Shown: in pieces, positions 8,538-14,779 of the stretch
How positions within the stretch are numbered: position 1 is the stretch's first letter
Layout of the letters: the number at the start of each line of letters is the position of its first letter
Source of the DNA: Planctomycetales bacterium
GTDB lineage: Bacteria; Planctomycetota; Planctomycetia; Pirellulales; Thermoguttaceae
Assembly (NCBI GenBank): GCA_007119795.1
Contig: SKOZ01000080.1
Location: 1 to 14,779 of the forward strand
Length of the DNA stretch: 14,779 bases
Direction: 5' to 3'
Program-made: the position numbers and the translations under genes
The notes under the pieces: generated by a model
What the model was told of the DNA's origin: nothing
The model's database searches: none
Seen by the model: the letters and a program-made list of their open reading frames with translations, nothing else

Positions 8538-9260
8538 ATGTCTCCCCGTTCCCCGCAATCCGCCGCCGCCCCCCTGCCACGGCCTGCCGCCCTGCTCCTC
8601 GGGCCGTCCGCCGCGGGCAAGACGCCGCTCGGAGACATCATCGAGCGCCAAGGGCTCTGGGGTATGGCATGGAGGCATTTCGACTTCGGCGCCCGCCTCC
8701 GCGCGTATGCTGCCGGAGATGTCACCGGCACCCCGTTCGAGGGAGGGCCTGACCGCCATTGGATCCGCGAGGTGCGGGAGATCCTCACCACCAACGCCCT
8801 GCTCCGCGACGACCAGTTTCCGATCGCCGAGGAGGTGCTGCGGGCCTTCCTGGCTGCCCGGGACCCGGCGGGCACGTGCTGGCTGCTGCTCAACGGCCTG
8901 CCGAGGCACGCGGGGCAGGCCGAGGCGATTCGCCCCCTGGCCGACGTGCGGCTAGTCATCCGGCTCGACTGCGACGCCGCCACCGTCGCTGAGCGCATCG
9001 CCCGCGACACCGGCGGCGACCGCCGCGGACGGACCGACGACGGACCGGCGGCCCTCGCCGAAAAGCTGAACCTTTTCCATCGCCAGACGGCACCACTCCT
9101 CGCCCACTACGCAACCCGCGGCATACCCTGCTCGAGGTTACCCGTAGGACCGGAGACGACAGCCGATGAACTCCACGCCGAACTTGCCCGCCGGAACACG
9201 CCGCCCGCCCTTCGCCGACCGGGCGGGTCGCTTCATGGGCCGTCGAGTCATGACCGTTAG
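8538..9260 (+). CDS. Adenylate-kinase-like P-loop nucleotide kinase, atypical
   Basis: This 240-residue protein resembles nucleoside monophosphate kinases of the adenylate kinase group, which move a phosphate from ATP to an NMP. The Walker A loop GPSAAGKT is at residues 22-29. HFDFGARLRAYA matches the NMP-binding STGDMLRA region. NGLPR at 119-123 followed by HAGQAEAI matches DGFPR...QAE, and RRGRTDD at 162-168 matches the RxRxDD arginine-finger motif. FHRQTAPLLAHYATRGI fits the C-terminal helices. Two features are unusual: Asn119 replaces the normally conserved Asp, and the LID between the last strand and RxRxDD is short. The substrate is therefore uncertain and it may not be the essential adk. 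The last ~20 residues are low-complexity. The ATG at 8538 is chosen because the P-loop follows at the normal distance and GAGGA lies 10 bases upstream; the open frame continues upstream without family features. It diverges from glpK. Confidence 0.75.
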   Translation: MSPRSPQSAAAPLPRPAALLLGPSAAGKTPLGDIIERQGLWGMAWRHFDFGARLRAYAAGDVTGTPFEGGPDRHWIREVREILTTNALLRDDQFPIAEEVLRAFLAARDPAGTCWLLLNGLPRHAGQAEAIRPLADVRLVIRLDCDAATVAERIARDTGGDRRGRTDDGPAALAEKLNLFHRQTAPLLAHYATRGIPCSRLPVGPETTADELHAELARRNTPPALRRPGGSLHGPSSHDR

Positions 9261-9660
9261 CCATCATCCAAGCCGGGATTGGTTCCATCGCCTTTCGCCT
9301 TGGAAAAGGACCGCTTCGAACCGCAGTGAGTGCGGAGACCGCCCCGGGCCAATCGCGGAAAGTCCCCTGAAGCGGCACCACGCCGGCGCCCCGGCTGTAG
9401 GCCTGGGGACTGCTTCGGACGACGTGTGACAAGGGCCGTGCCGGGGACGAGAACGAGAGAGGATGGAGAATGGTCGACGGCGGTTGCGGGGACGCTCGAG
9501 TGCTGGGGGCGTCGCCAGTCGGCCGGTCGGCACCGGTGGCGACCCGTTTCCCCTGGGGGCGTTCTTTGGGAGAATGACGTCCATGTCGGGAATAGCTGAG
9601 TGTCTCCGCGCCGTTGTCGTGGCGCGTGCCGTCCTGCTCGAGATAGCCGGGAGTCGCAGC
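9261..9660. other. 400-base gap with structured DNA, no gene seen
   Basis: I see no convincing gene in this gap on either strand; open frames crossing it are extensions of neighbours or shadows. It contains two short stem-loops: AGTCCCC/GGGGACT (9361-9367 and 9405-9411), enclosing GCCGG/CCGGC (9382-9386 and 9391-9395), and GTCGCCA/TGGCGAC (9511-9517 and 9537-9543). The first could be a transcript end for the upstream kinase gene, although it has no T-run. The second lies in the leader of the secreted protein gene. No riboswitch class is recognised. Confidence 0.4.
9649..9653 (+). promoter_or_regulatory. Ribosome binding site fixing the start at 9661
   Basis: GGGAG lies 7 bases before the ATG at 9661. 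The open frame extends about 200 bases further upstream, but only this ATG has a good ribosome site and places a signal peptide at the N-terminus. Confidence 0.6.
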
Positions 9661-11757
9661 ATGGGTGAGAGTCGGAGCAAGATCGTAGCCGGCGGTGTGG
9701 CCGCGGCGGTTCTTCTTGGCGCGCTCTTCGCCGAGGCCGGTGAGGTGGTGCGCAGGGAGGCCCAGGAGACGATGACTCCCGTCGAGCTCGACGTGGGAGA
9801 CGTGCTGCAGTTCACGCTGCGGAACGGCCGGACGCGGACCCTTCTCCTGGAAGACGCCTCGGCGGCGATCCTGGAGCGCGTGTCGCCGGGCGGGATCGTC
9901 TACCATTTCACCTGCCGCGTGCAGATCGACGGCCATCCCATGACCCTGGAACGCTACGTCTGCACCCAGGAGAGCTTCTACGAACCCTACGTGGTCAACG
10001 GGATGCGGATCTGGCTCGACTCCGTGGCCGATATCTTCGAGCGCATTCCCATACGCTACCCCCGGCCGGGAAACCTCGATGCCCACCCGCGGAAGCGGGC
10101 GCGGTTCGCCGTCCAGGACGCCGCCCTTCGCATCTGCCCGCAGGAGATGCAGCCGTGGTATCCCAACGAGGAGGGCTTCATCGACATCGGCGACTGCTAC
10201 GACGGCGACGACTGCTGGATGGGGCCCTACCAGGGCGAGGCGTGCCACGTGGGGCTGGATATCAACCACCCCAGCGGCGACCCCCTGTGGGCCCCCATCG
10301 ACGTCGATGACCAGTTCTATTTCAACTCGCTGGCGGCGGGCCACAACAACAACCGCTGGCGGGGGCTGCGGCGGTGGCCCCATGGCGACGTCTGGGCGAT
10401 CCAGACGCACCACCTGATCGAGCTTTTCGTCCCGGAGCACACCGCCGTTGCGGCGGGCACGAAGTACGCCACCACCGCCGGCGTCGCCGTGGGCCGGCAC
10501 GAGCACACCCACTTCGAGTTCAAGGTCGCGAATCCCGCGTGGATTGGAGCCGAGGGGGAAGCGATCACGCTGGCCACCTTCGACGACACGGCGGAAACCC
10601 GCCCCCTGGTCTATCACCTGGACCCCTGGATCCTCTTCTGGCAGATCTTCGAGGACCAGCGAGAGCGGCAGGGGGCCATCTGCGCGGCCATGGAGCCCGT
10701 GGGACCCGCGCGGACGGGCGAGCCGGTGCGCTTCTCGAGCACGGGATCGCGGCCGGGACCGCAGAGCGACAGCCTAAGGTGCTACTGGACCTTCGGCGAC
10801 GGCGGCTGGGCCACCGGCGCGGAGGTCGAACACCGCTTCGCCCGGCCCGGCGTCTACCCCGTGACCCTGGTGGTGGACGACGGCACCGAGCTGGCCACCT
10901 TCACGCAGCACATCACCGTCGGCGGCGAGCCGACGGCGTCAGCGGCGCTGGTGCTGGCCGCCGAGGACGAACCCGCCTTCCGGCCCCGCCCGGTCCAGGC
11001 CATGGACGTGTACGGCTGGCCGGTCGCCGTGGTCCCCCACACGCTCGCCTTGGTAGCTCGGCCCACGCGTCCCACCCCCGCGAGCCGCCGCATCGAGCTG
11101 GTGAACCCCGGCGGCGGAGTGCTCGGTGGGGCCGAGGTCAGCATCGACTATGGGGCGGGGAAGGATTGGCTGGACGTCGCCGTGGCAGGGTCGGGCAACG
11201 ACCAGGTGCTCTCCGTTACGGTGGACGCTGCCGGGCGGGAGCCGGGTCTCTTCGAGGCGCTGGTCGAGGTCGCGGTCGCGGGGGCGATGAATTCGCCCCA
11301 GGCATTCCGCGTCGAACTCCGCGTACCCGAGAGGCCGGGGGCCGCCGAAGTGGTGGTGGACGATGGCGACTGCGGTTTCTTCGCCACGCCCTATTTCTGG
11401 GTGGGCCATCGCTTCTACCGCTGCCCGCCGGAGCGGCGGGGCTACGGCGGGTTTTACCTTACCAACGGCGGCCGGGCCGTTGCCGGCGAATTCGCCCGCT
11501 TCACACCCGACTTGCTGGGGGGCCGCTACAGGGTATCGCTCAACGAGGCGACGCCCTTCCCACCGGAGACGGCCTTTTCCGCCCGCGTTCGCCACGCCGA
11601 GGGGGAGACCCTGGTGCGGCTCTCTCCAGCGGAATCGCGGGAGGTGGGCGTCTTCACGTTCCATGAGGGGACGGACGGCTACGTCGAGATCCTGGCCGGC
11701 GGATCGCAGGGGCTGGTGATTGCCGACGCGGTCGATTTCGAGCTCGTCGCCGAGTGA
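9661..11757 (+). CDS. Secreted M23-like metallopeptidase with PKD and golvesin-type domains
   Basis: The product has 698 residues. Residues 1-26 form a signal peptide (a KIV start, hydrophobic core, AEA cleavage site), so it is exported. Residues about 30-150 are an unrecognised beta-rich domain. Residues about 170-290 resemble an M23/LytM peptidase: HVGLD (H196, D200; the HxxxD motif), HH at 250-251, and HEHTHFEF (280-287; the HxH motif, H282 and H284). Spacing is close to LytM, so all zinc and catalytic positions appear present. A cysteine-rich acidic loop, DCYDGDDC (178-185), precedes the first motif. A PKD domain (about 343-421) carries CYWTFGDGG and PGVYPVTLVVDDG. A further beta domain follows, then a golvesin/Xly-type carbohydrate-binding-like domain (about 563-698) with YGGFYLTNGG, GGRYRVSLNEA and VIADAVDFEL. 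Family knowledge suggests cleavage of peptide cross-links in cell wall or of a surface protein; the real substrate is unknown. The stop TGA directly abuts the convergent cobW-like stop. Confidence 0.75.
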   Translation: MGESRSKIVAGGVAAAVLLGALFAEAGEVVRREAQETMTPVELDVGDVLQFTLRNGRTRTLLLEDASAAILERVSPGGIVYHFTCRVQIDGHPMTLERYVCTQESFYEPYVVNGMRIWLDSVADIFERIPIRYPRPGNLDAHPRKRARFAVQDAALRICPQEMQPWYPNEEGFIDIGDCYDGDDCWMGPYQGEACHVGLDINHPSGDPLWAPIDVDDQFYFNSLAAGHNNNRWRGLRRWPHGDVWAIQTHHLIELFVPEHTAVAAGTKYATTAGVAVGRHEHTHFEFKVANPAWIGAEGEAITLATFDDTAETRPLVYHLDPWILFWQIFEDQRERQGAICAAMEPVGPARTGEPVRFSSTGSRPGPQSDSLRCYWTFGDGGWATGAEVEHRFARPGVYPVTLVVDDGTELATFTQHITVGGEPTASAALVLAAEDEPAFRPRPVQAMDVYGWPVAVVPHTLALVARPTRPTPASRRIELVNPGGGVLGGAEVSIDYGAGKDWLDVAVAGSGNDQVLSVTVDAAGREPGLFEALVEVAVAGAMNSPQAFRVELRVPERPGAAEVVVDDGDCGFFATPYFWVGHRFYRCPPERRGYGGFYLTNGGRAVAGEFARFTPDLLGGRYRVSLNEATPFPPETAFSARVRHAEGETLVRLSPAESREVGVFTFHEGTDGYVEILAGGSQGLVIADAVDFELVAE

Positions 11758-12858
11758 TTACGGCAGCACGGAGCCCATGCGATGGGTCGGCTCGGGCCGC
11801 GCGGGGGAGAAGCTCCGCACCTTGGTGATGGCCGCGGTGATGCCCTCGCCGGCGACCTCGTCGAGGGCCGCCTCCACCGCGGCGCGCAGGTGGGCCGGTG
11901 CGGTCCGAACGCGGGCGTTGATCAGCAGCGTCACGGCATCGGTATCGGGATTCGGCGAGGGCCGCAGCGTGATCGGCGCGTCGTTGCCCGCGAGGTTGGC
12001 GGCCACGTGACCGGCGGGGCTCTTGAAGAAGAGCTTCACGTGCGCGATCTGGGCGCCGTCGGTCGCCAGGCGCTCGCGGATGGCCGTGAGCAGCGCGGCG
12101 GCCAACGCCCGCCAGTCGACCGGAGTCTGCGCCGAGAGCGTGCCCGAGGCGTTCATCCAGCCCAGGGCGGCCTCGCCGGCGGCGTAGGTCTCGTAGTCGA
12201 CGTCCGCCAGCCGCCCGCCGGCGGGCAGCCGCTCGAGCAGCTCGAGCCACTCGGCCACGCCCTCCCCTTCGGCGGCCGCCATCCGCACGACCGGTCGGTC
12301 TGGGAACTGCTCGCGGACCTGCGCCTCGATGGCGGCGAGCTCCTCGGGCGTGACCAGGTCGGTCTTGTTGAGTACGATCAGATCCGCCTCCTCGAGCTGG
12401 GTGCGATAGAGATACATGACCGCATCATCGCGGTCGGCCCCCTGGCGCAGCCGGTCGAGCACCTGCACCTGCCGGGTGTCGACCAGTACGGCGAAGGGGG
12501 CCAACTGAAAACGGTCGGCGTGCGCCTGCTTGAGCGGCTGGAGGACGGTGGCGGAGAGATCGGTGCAGCTACCCACCGGCTCGCAGAGGATCACGTCGGC
12601 CGCCGACTCGCAGACCAGGCGGTCGAGCGCGGCGGTCATGTCGGTGAAGCGGCAGCAGAAGCAGCCCCCGGTGACCTCGTCGACGGCGGCGCCGCTCTCG
12701 CCGAGCACGGCCGAATCGACCAGCTCGTCGGCCTGGTCGTTGGCCAGGAGGGCTACCCGCCGGCCGTCCGCCGCCAGCCGCTGGGCCGCCCGCGTCAACA
12801 GGGTGGTCTTGCCGGCCCCCAGAAAGCCGCCCACGAGGATCAATTGAACGCGTTTCAC
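11758..12858 (-). CDS. G3E-family GTPase (CobW/COG0523), metallochaperone-like
   Basis: This 366-residue cytoplasmic P-loop GTPase belongs to the CobW/HypB/UreG group, whose members load metals (Zn, Co, Ni) into target enzymes. The Walker A motif GGFLGAGKTT is at residues 10-19. GGCFCC includes the CxCC metal site (C66, C68, C69) that defines COG0523. CEPVG supplies the E-x-x-G Walker B element (E93-G96), and the guanine-specifying NKTD is at 164-167. The C-terminal ~130 residues (VKLFFKSPAGHV..., VTLLINARVRTAP..., a final THRMGS) do not match the usual CobW_C domain as I know it, and no His-rich tail is seen. The metal and client cannot be read from the sequence. The start is GTG at 12858 with GGGAGGAG 10 bases upstream. 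It converges with the M23-like gene with no base between the stops. Confidence 0.88.
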   Translation of the reverse strand: MKRVQLILVGGFLGAGKTTLLTRAAQRLAADGRRVALLANDQADELVDSAVLGESGAAVDEVTGGCFCCRFTDMTAALDRLVCESAADVILCEPVGSCTDLSATVLQPLKQAHADRFQLAPFAVLVDTRQVQVLDRLRQGADRDDAVMYLYRTQLEEADLIVLNKTDLVTPEELAAIEAQVREQFPDRPVVRMAAAEGEGVAEWLELLERLPAGGRLADVDYETYAAGEAALGWMNASGTLSAQTPVDWRALAAALLTAIRERLATDGAQIAHVKLFFKSPAGHVAANLAGNDAPITLRPSPNPDTDAVTLLINARVRTAPAHLRAAVEAALDEVAGEGITAAITKVRSFSPARPEPTHRMGSVLP

Positions 12859-12909
12859 GGCCTGCGCACTCCTCCCTTTCCTCGCTCCTCGGTTCGAACT
12901 CCCGAGAGC

Positions 12910-12939
12910 GACCTAATAAAGCCAGTCCGACCTGATAAA
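12910..12939. promoter_or_regulatory. Direct repeat upstream of the cobW-like gene, candidate operator
   Basis: GACCTAATAAA (12910-12920) and GACCTGATAAA (12929-12939) are direct copies, 10 of 11 bases identical, with a 19-base period, just under two helical turns. They lie 52-81 bases upstream of the GTG start at 12858, in an AT-rich island within GC-rich DNA that also contains CATAAT on the minus strand (12944-12939), a possible -10. Tandem copies on one face of the helix suit a dimeric regulator, possibly metal-responsive given the gene. The regulator itself is not identified. Confidence 0.4.
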
Positions 12940-13115
12940 TTATGGTAACCGATCGGCCGCCCCACCGCCACGGGCTCCGGATCGGAAGCGCGAGCAGGGC
13001 AGCCGAAATCCTACCCAATTCGCGGGGCACCCTGGGCGGTGCCACGCACCGAGACGCGGCCCCAAGCCGGCACCGTGAGAGGCCCCCACCCCGGTCACCC
13101 GCACGGCTTCGATTC

Positions 13116-13124
13116 TGGTATGAT
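13116..13124 (+). promoter_or_regulatory. Extended -10 promoter for ruvA
   Basis: TGGTATGAT is a textbook extended -10 element (TGn followed by TATGAT at 13119-13124). No -35 match is evident, which such promoters tolerate. It would start transcription near 13131, leaving a leader of about 110 bases before the TTG start of ruvA. Confidence 0.5.
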
Positions 13125-13227
13125 GGCCGGCCGCCATGGTGCCGCCGCTCGCCCGGACCCTGGGGAGCTGCCGGAGCTCGCCGGGTGCCGAGCCTGCCGG
13201 CGGCGGAAACCGCTTCGAGAGCCTTGG

Positions 13228-13233
13228 AAGGAG
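13228..13233 (+). promoter_or_regulatory. Strong ribosome binding site deciding a TTG start
   Basis: AAGGAG lies 6 bases before TTG at 13240, exactly where the RuvA family N-terminus begins. The frame is open further upstream from an ATG at 13039, but that extension is Arg/Pro/Gly-rich, lacks a ribosome site and does not resemble RuvA. Confidence 0.8.
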
Positions 13234-13239
13234 TCACGC

Positions 13240-13860
13240 TTGATCACCAAGATCAACGGCGAGTTGGTCGCCCTGGAAAACGACGCCCTCACGCTCGCCG
13301 TGGGGGCCTTCGAGTACGAGGTCCTCATCCCCGAGTTCACCCGCCGGCAGCTCCAGCAGGAGCTGCAACGGCCGGTGAGCCTCTTCACCATCGAATACCT
13401 CGAGGGGAACCCCGCCCACGGCCGGCTCACGCCGCGGCTGATCGGCTTTACCAGCGACGTGGAGCGGGAGTTCTTCGAGCTCTTCTGCTCGGTCGACGGC
13501 ATGGGGGTCCGCAAGGCGCTGCGGGCCATGGTCCGTCCGGTGAAGGAGGTGGCCACGGCGATCGAGGAGCAGGATACCAAGGCCCTCTCCGCGCTGCCGG
13601 GGATCGGCCCGGCGATGGCCGAGCGGATCGTCGCCAAGCTGCGGCGGAAGGTCCCCAAGTTCGCCCTCCTGGTGGCCCGCGCCGAGGTCGCCGAGGCCCT
13701 CGTCGAGCCCGACATCGTCTCCGAGACCTTCGAGGTGCTTCGCAGCCTGGGCCACAGCGAGAGCGACGCCCGCCGCCTGATCGACACGGTGCTCGCCGAG
13801 AAGCGGCAGTACAAGGACGTGCAGAGCCTCCTCCGCGCCATCTACGAGGCCCGCGGCTAG
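13240..13860 (+). CDS. ruvA: Holliday junction branch migration protein RuvA
   Basis: RuvA binds four-way DNA junctions as a tetramer and guides the RuvB motor during branch migration. The 206-residue length fits the family (203 in E. coli). The N-terminal OB-fold (1-70) starts [11 protein letters not shown] and includes [14 protein letters not shown] and RLIGF. Domain II (71-140) holds two helix-hairpin-helix motifs, [11 protein letters not shown] (84-94) and [16 protein letters not shown] (119-134). Domain III (about 160-204), which contacts RuvB, contains [19 protein letters not shown]. At the acidic-pin position of E. coli RuvA (Glu-Asp) the sequence appears to be E54-G55 with a few extra residues, so the pin may differ (my alignment by eye). 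The TTG start is set by the ribosome site at 13228. ruvB and ruvC are not adjacent here. It converges on the isochorismatase-like gene with 11 bases between the stops. Confidence 0.88.
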   Translation: MITKINGELVALENDALTLAVGAFEYEVLIPEFTRRQLQQELQRPVSLFTIEYLEGNPAHGRLTPRLIGFTSDVEREFFELFCSVDGMGVRKALRAMVRPVKEVATAIEEQDTKALSALPGIGPAMAERIVAKLRRKVPKFALLVARAEVAEALVEPDIVSETFEVLRSLGHSESDARRLIDTVLAEKRQYKDVQSLLRAIYEARG

Positions 13861-13871
13861 AGGCGCCCTGT

Positions 13872-14567
13872 TCAGGAGGACTCCAGTTCCTCCACCACTT
13901 CGGCGGCCGAGCGCAGCCGGGCGAACTTCCGCCGCCAGATGTCGAAGCACGCCGCCTGGATCCCCGGCCAGAGCGTGGCCACGCCGTCGGTGACGGCGGT
14001 GACCCGGTAGTTGCGGTTGGCAGCGGAAAGGATGGTGCTGTTCACGCAGATGTCGGTCACCACGCCGGTGACGAGGAGGTGGCTGATTCCCTGGCTGCGG
14101 AGCGCCAGGTCGAGCGGCGTGCCCAGGAACTTGTCGTAGGTGTGGCCGGCGACCACCAGTTCCTCCGGCCGCGGCATGAGCTCGGCGACGATCTCTGCCG
14201 AATTGGGGCCGTCATCGGCCCCTGGCCCAACGAGGCAGTTTGCGGAGGGGCGGCCGAAGCCCGGCTCGACGCCTTCCTCGACGGGCAGGTGCTCGGGACC
14301 GAAGGGATCGCCGCGTAGGCAGGGGACCGCCGTGGCGTAGACGTACTTGGTGAAAATCACCGGAACCTTGCGGCGGCGGCAGACGTCGACCAGCCGCTGG
14401 ATCGCGGGCACGATCTCGCGCCCCGGCGGCACCTCGAGCGCCGCCCCCGGCTCCAGGAAGCCACGCTGCATGTCGATCACGATAAGCGCCGTCCGCCCCG
14501 GCGGGCAGCGGTGCAATTCGTCGATCCGCGCCTGTTTTTCATCCTGCGGTTGGGAAATTTCGGACAT
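13872..14567 (-). CDS. Isochorismatase-family cysteine hydrolase, altered triad
   Basis: This is a 231-residue protein of the isochorismatase-like fold, a group that includes nicotinamidases, isochorismatases and ureide hydrolases. TALIVIDMQRGFLEPG holds the catalytic Asp (D32), and TGVVTDICVNST holds the nucleophilic Cys (C174) with the family cis-peptide region VVT before it. The third triad member, normally Lys in a K-H/T-x-Y-S-A-F context, is Gly141 here (VVAGHTYDKFLGTPLD); a Lys occurs five residues later (K146). The substrate is therefore open: an amidase with a shifted lysine, or an enzyme of changed activity. The ATG at 14567 is chosen because AGAGAGG lies 6 bases upstream (14574-14580); a TTG two codons earlier is the alternative. 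No signal peptide is present, so it is cytoplasmic. It lies 71 bases downstream of another leftward gene and may be co-transcribed with it. Confidence 0.85.
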   Translation of the reverse strand: MSEISQPQDEKQARIDELHRCPPGRTALIVIDMQRGFLEPGAALEVPPGREIVPAIQRLVDVCRRRKVPVIFTKYVYATAVPCLRGDPFGPEHLPVEEGVEPGFGRPSANCLVGPGADDGPNSAEIVAELMPRPEELVVAGHTYDKFLGTPLDLALRSQGISHLLVTGVVTDICVNSTILSAANRNYRVTAVTDGVATLWPGIQAACFDIWRRKFARLRSAAEVVEELESS

Positions 14568-14609
14568 CGGCAACCTCTCTACGAGTTGTCAGCTATCCCC
14601 ACTCCATAC

Positions 14610-14623
14610 GTCTCCGACGAGAC
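14610..14623 (-). terminator. Short hairpin between two leftward genes
   Basis: GTCTC-CGAC-GAGAC forms a five-pair stem 15 bases after the stop of the partial gene. No T-run follows on the minus strand, so it is at best a weak or factor-dependent terminator, and read-through into the isochorismatase-like gene is likely. Confidence 0.2.
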
Positions 14624-14638
14624 ACCAGCCACTAACGA

Positions 14639-14779
14639 CTATTCCTTCTTCCGCACGTGCAGCACCCAGTCCTTGAACTCGAGCACGCCGGGGTAATCCT
14701 CCGGGGGGTGGAAGGTCCGCACCGCACCGCCGGCCGCCGTGCCCGTGCGGCGGACCCGTTCCTCGACCAGGTCGATCCA
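14639..14779 (-). CDS. C-terminal end of an unidentified protein (partial)
   Basis: The minus strand is open from the window edge to a TAG at 14641-14639, giving the last 46 residues of a protein whose start lies outside. The tail reads FHPPEDYPGVLEFKDWVLHV and ends in RKKE. The codon choice is like the neighbouring genes, with G or C mostly in third positions. The tail has the feel of a Rossmann-type enzyme end, for example a SAM-dependent methyltransferase, but too little is visible to claim this. Confidence 0.6.
   Translation of the reverse strand, partial: WIDLVEERVRRTGTAAGGAVRTFHPPEDYPGVLEFKDWVLHVRKKE

Noticed and set aside
9463..9660. Longer start for the M23-like gene
   Set aside because: The extra residues would mask the signal peptide and have no good ribosome site.
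9261..9660. A cobalamin riboswitch or other regulatory RNA linked to the CobW-like gene
   Set aside because: No B12-box-like conserved stretch is seen, and the CobW-like gene is transcribed toward this region from the far side, not out of it.
8956..10617. A 553-codon minus-strand frame across the kinase end, the gap and the secreted protein
   Set aside because: It runs antisense to two genes with recognisable domains and shows no family features of its own.
13039..13239. Longer start for ruvA
   Set aside because: The extension is low-complexity Arg/Pro/Gly sequence and spans the extended -10 promoter. RuvA homology begins exactly at the TTG after AAGGAG.
1..14779. CRISPR array, tRNA or rRNA genes, or a defence island
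   Set aside because: No regularly spaced repeats, no tRNA cloverleaf or rRNA stretch, and no recognised defence protein were seen on either strand by reading.

Overview
The window is high-GC bacterial chromosomal DNA. It is best explained as a member of the Planctomycetota, possibly Pirellulales-like. That assignment is an inference from protein style (the RuvA and isochorismatase sequences, a golvesin-type secreted protein, a very large membrane-anchored TPR protein); no rRNA or other marker is present. I see no tRNA, rRNA, CRISPR array or phage genes. Almost all the other long open frames are high-GC shadows of the genes listed here.

Layout. Positions 1-900 are an accessory patch: the C-terminal remnant of an IS4-family transposase, a small unrecognised gene (517-810) with visibly lower GC than the rest, and a REP-like inverted repeat (775-855) whose left arm encodes the last dozen residues of that small gene. 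From 8355 down to 916, reading leftward, come glpK, glpD (coupled by an ATGA overlap) and a 1423-residue TPR protein with one N-terminal membrane anchor. Diverging rightward from glpK is an adenylate-kinase-like P-loop protein (8538-9260). After a 400-base gap comes a secreted protein (9661-11757) that combines an M23-like metallopeptidase domain, a PKD domain and a golvesin-type C-terminal domain. Its stop codon directly abuts the stop of a convergent CobW/G3E GTPase gene (12858-11758). A divergent intergenic region with a direct repeat and an extended -10 promoter separates cobW from a ruvA homologue (TTG start, 13240-13860). ruvA converges on an isochorismatase-like hydrolase (14567-13872). 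The last 141 bases hold the C-terminus of one more leftward gene.

How the genes fit together. glpK and glpD form a glycerol catabolic pair (glycerol to glycerol 3-phosphate to dihydroxyacetone phosphate); no glpF or glpR is in the window. The M23-like protein is probably exported and acts on peptidoglycan or a surface polymer. The neighbouring G3E GTPase could deliver a metal such as zinc, but a link between the two is only a hypothesis. RuvA is a housekeeping recombination gene without ruvB or ruvC beside it here.

The points most worth a second look are: the M23/PKD/golvesin architecture with every metallopeptidase motif kept; the isochorismatase-like enzyme that has glycine at the expected catalytic lysine position; the atypical NMP kinase with Asn in place of the usual DGxPR Asp; the REP-like repeat that rewrites the end of a gene; and the direct repeat upstream of cobW. 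I did not find a clear multi-gene defence or other new system.
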